This document shows, one piece after another, positions 6,016 through 6,068 of a DNA stretch of 6,068 nt. The stretch's first letter is position 1. Each line of letters begins with the position of its first letter. The notes beneath the pieces were generated by a model that did no database searches, had not been told where the DNA came from, and was given only the letters and a program-made list of their open reading frames with translations. Position numbers and translations under genes: made by a program. This DNA is from an uncultured Clostridia bacterium (GTDB taxonomy: Bacteria; Bacillota; Clostridia; Oscillospirales; Oscillospiraceae). The DNA lies in assembly GCA_937915065.1 (NCBI GenBank), contig CALDMR010000053.1:1-6068 (forward strand). Reading direction: 5' to 3'.

Positions 6016-6068
6016 TGAACTGAACCAGTAAAAACGGACAGTGACAAAATACCCCCTGATGTAGGAAA
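6016..6068. mobile_element. Possible end of an IS3-family insertion sequence, cut by window edge
   Basis: From 6016 the sequence begins TGAACTGAACC, and a segment ending AAAACGGACA closes at 6040. From memory this resembles the terminal inverted repeats of IS3/IS150-group elements, which begin TG(A/T)ACTG and end near GGACA about 25 bases in. The AT-richer stretch after it, ending in TGTAGGAAA at 6060-6068, could lead to a transposase ORF just beyond the window. Neither the second end nor a target duplication can be seen, so this is a pattern match only. Bases 5993-6015 hold no recognised feature. Confidence 0.35.

Overview
The window is GC-rich, at roughly 60% by eye. It carries strong Shine-Dalgarno sites (AAAGGAGG, AAAAGGAG) and a methionine synthase whose reactivation domain is a separate gene. 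Together these suggest a GC-rich gut Firmicute, most likely of the Oscillospiraceae/Ruminococcaceae type (Faecalibacterium- or Gemmiger-like). The lineage is an inference from style and gene content, not from a marker gene.

Layout, left to right. Bases 1-55 are the 5' three quarters of a tRNA-Arg(CCU) on the minus strand, cut by the window edge. Bases 56-252 are non-coding and hold two promoter-like elements that face each other: a plus-strand extended -10 promoter (131-159) and a near-consensus minus-strand promoter (200-228). A cytoplasmic SGNH/GDSL hydrolase follows (253-951) and ends in a clear intrinsic terminator (965-990). Next is a tight four-gene plus-strand cluster: a small Phd/YefM-type antitoxin homologue with no toxin beside it (1080-1340), metF (1353-2225), a stand-alone methionine synthase activation protein (2222-2863) and a 790-residue cobalamin-dependent methionine synthase without its own activation domain (2868-5240). 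After a 119-base gap comes a flavodoxin-fold protein with a four-cysteine cluster of the iron-sulfur flavoprotein type (5360-5992). The last ~50 bases resemble the terminal inverted repeat of an IS3-family element (low confidence).

How the genes work together: MetF reduces 5,10-methylene-THF to 5-methyl-THF. MetH moves that methyl group through cobalamin to homocysteine, giving methionine and THF. The separate activation protein would rescue MetH when the cobalamin is oxidised to cob(II)alamin, using SAM and an electron donor. The downstream flavoprotein could be that donor, but this is only a positional guess. The lone antitoxin homologue shares the transcription unit with metF by spacing (12 bases) and may act as a DNA-binding regulator of it, or be a relic. 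I saw no SAM or cobalamin riboswitch before the cluster. The core of the window is ordinary methionine/one-carbon metabolism. The least explained points are the orphan antitoxin at the head of the operon and the face-to-face promoters.
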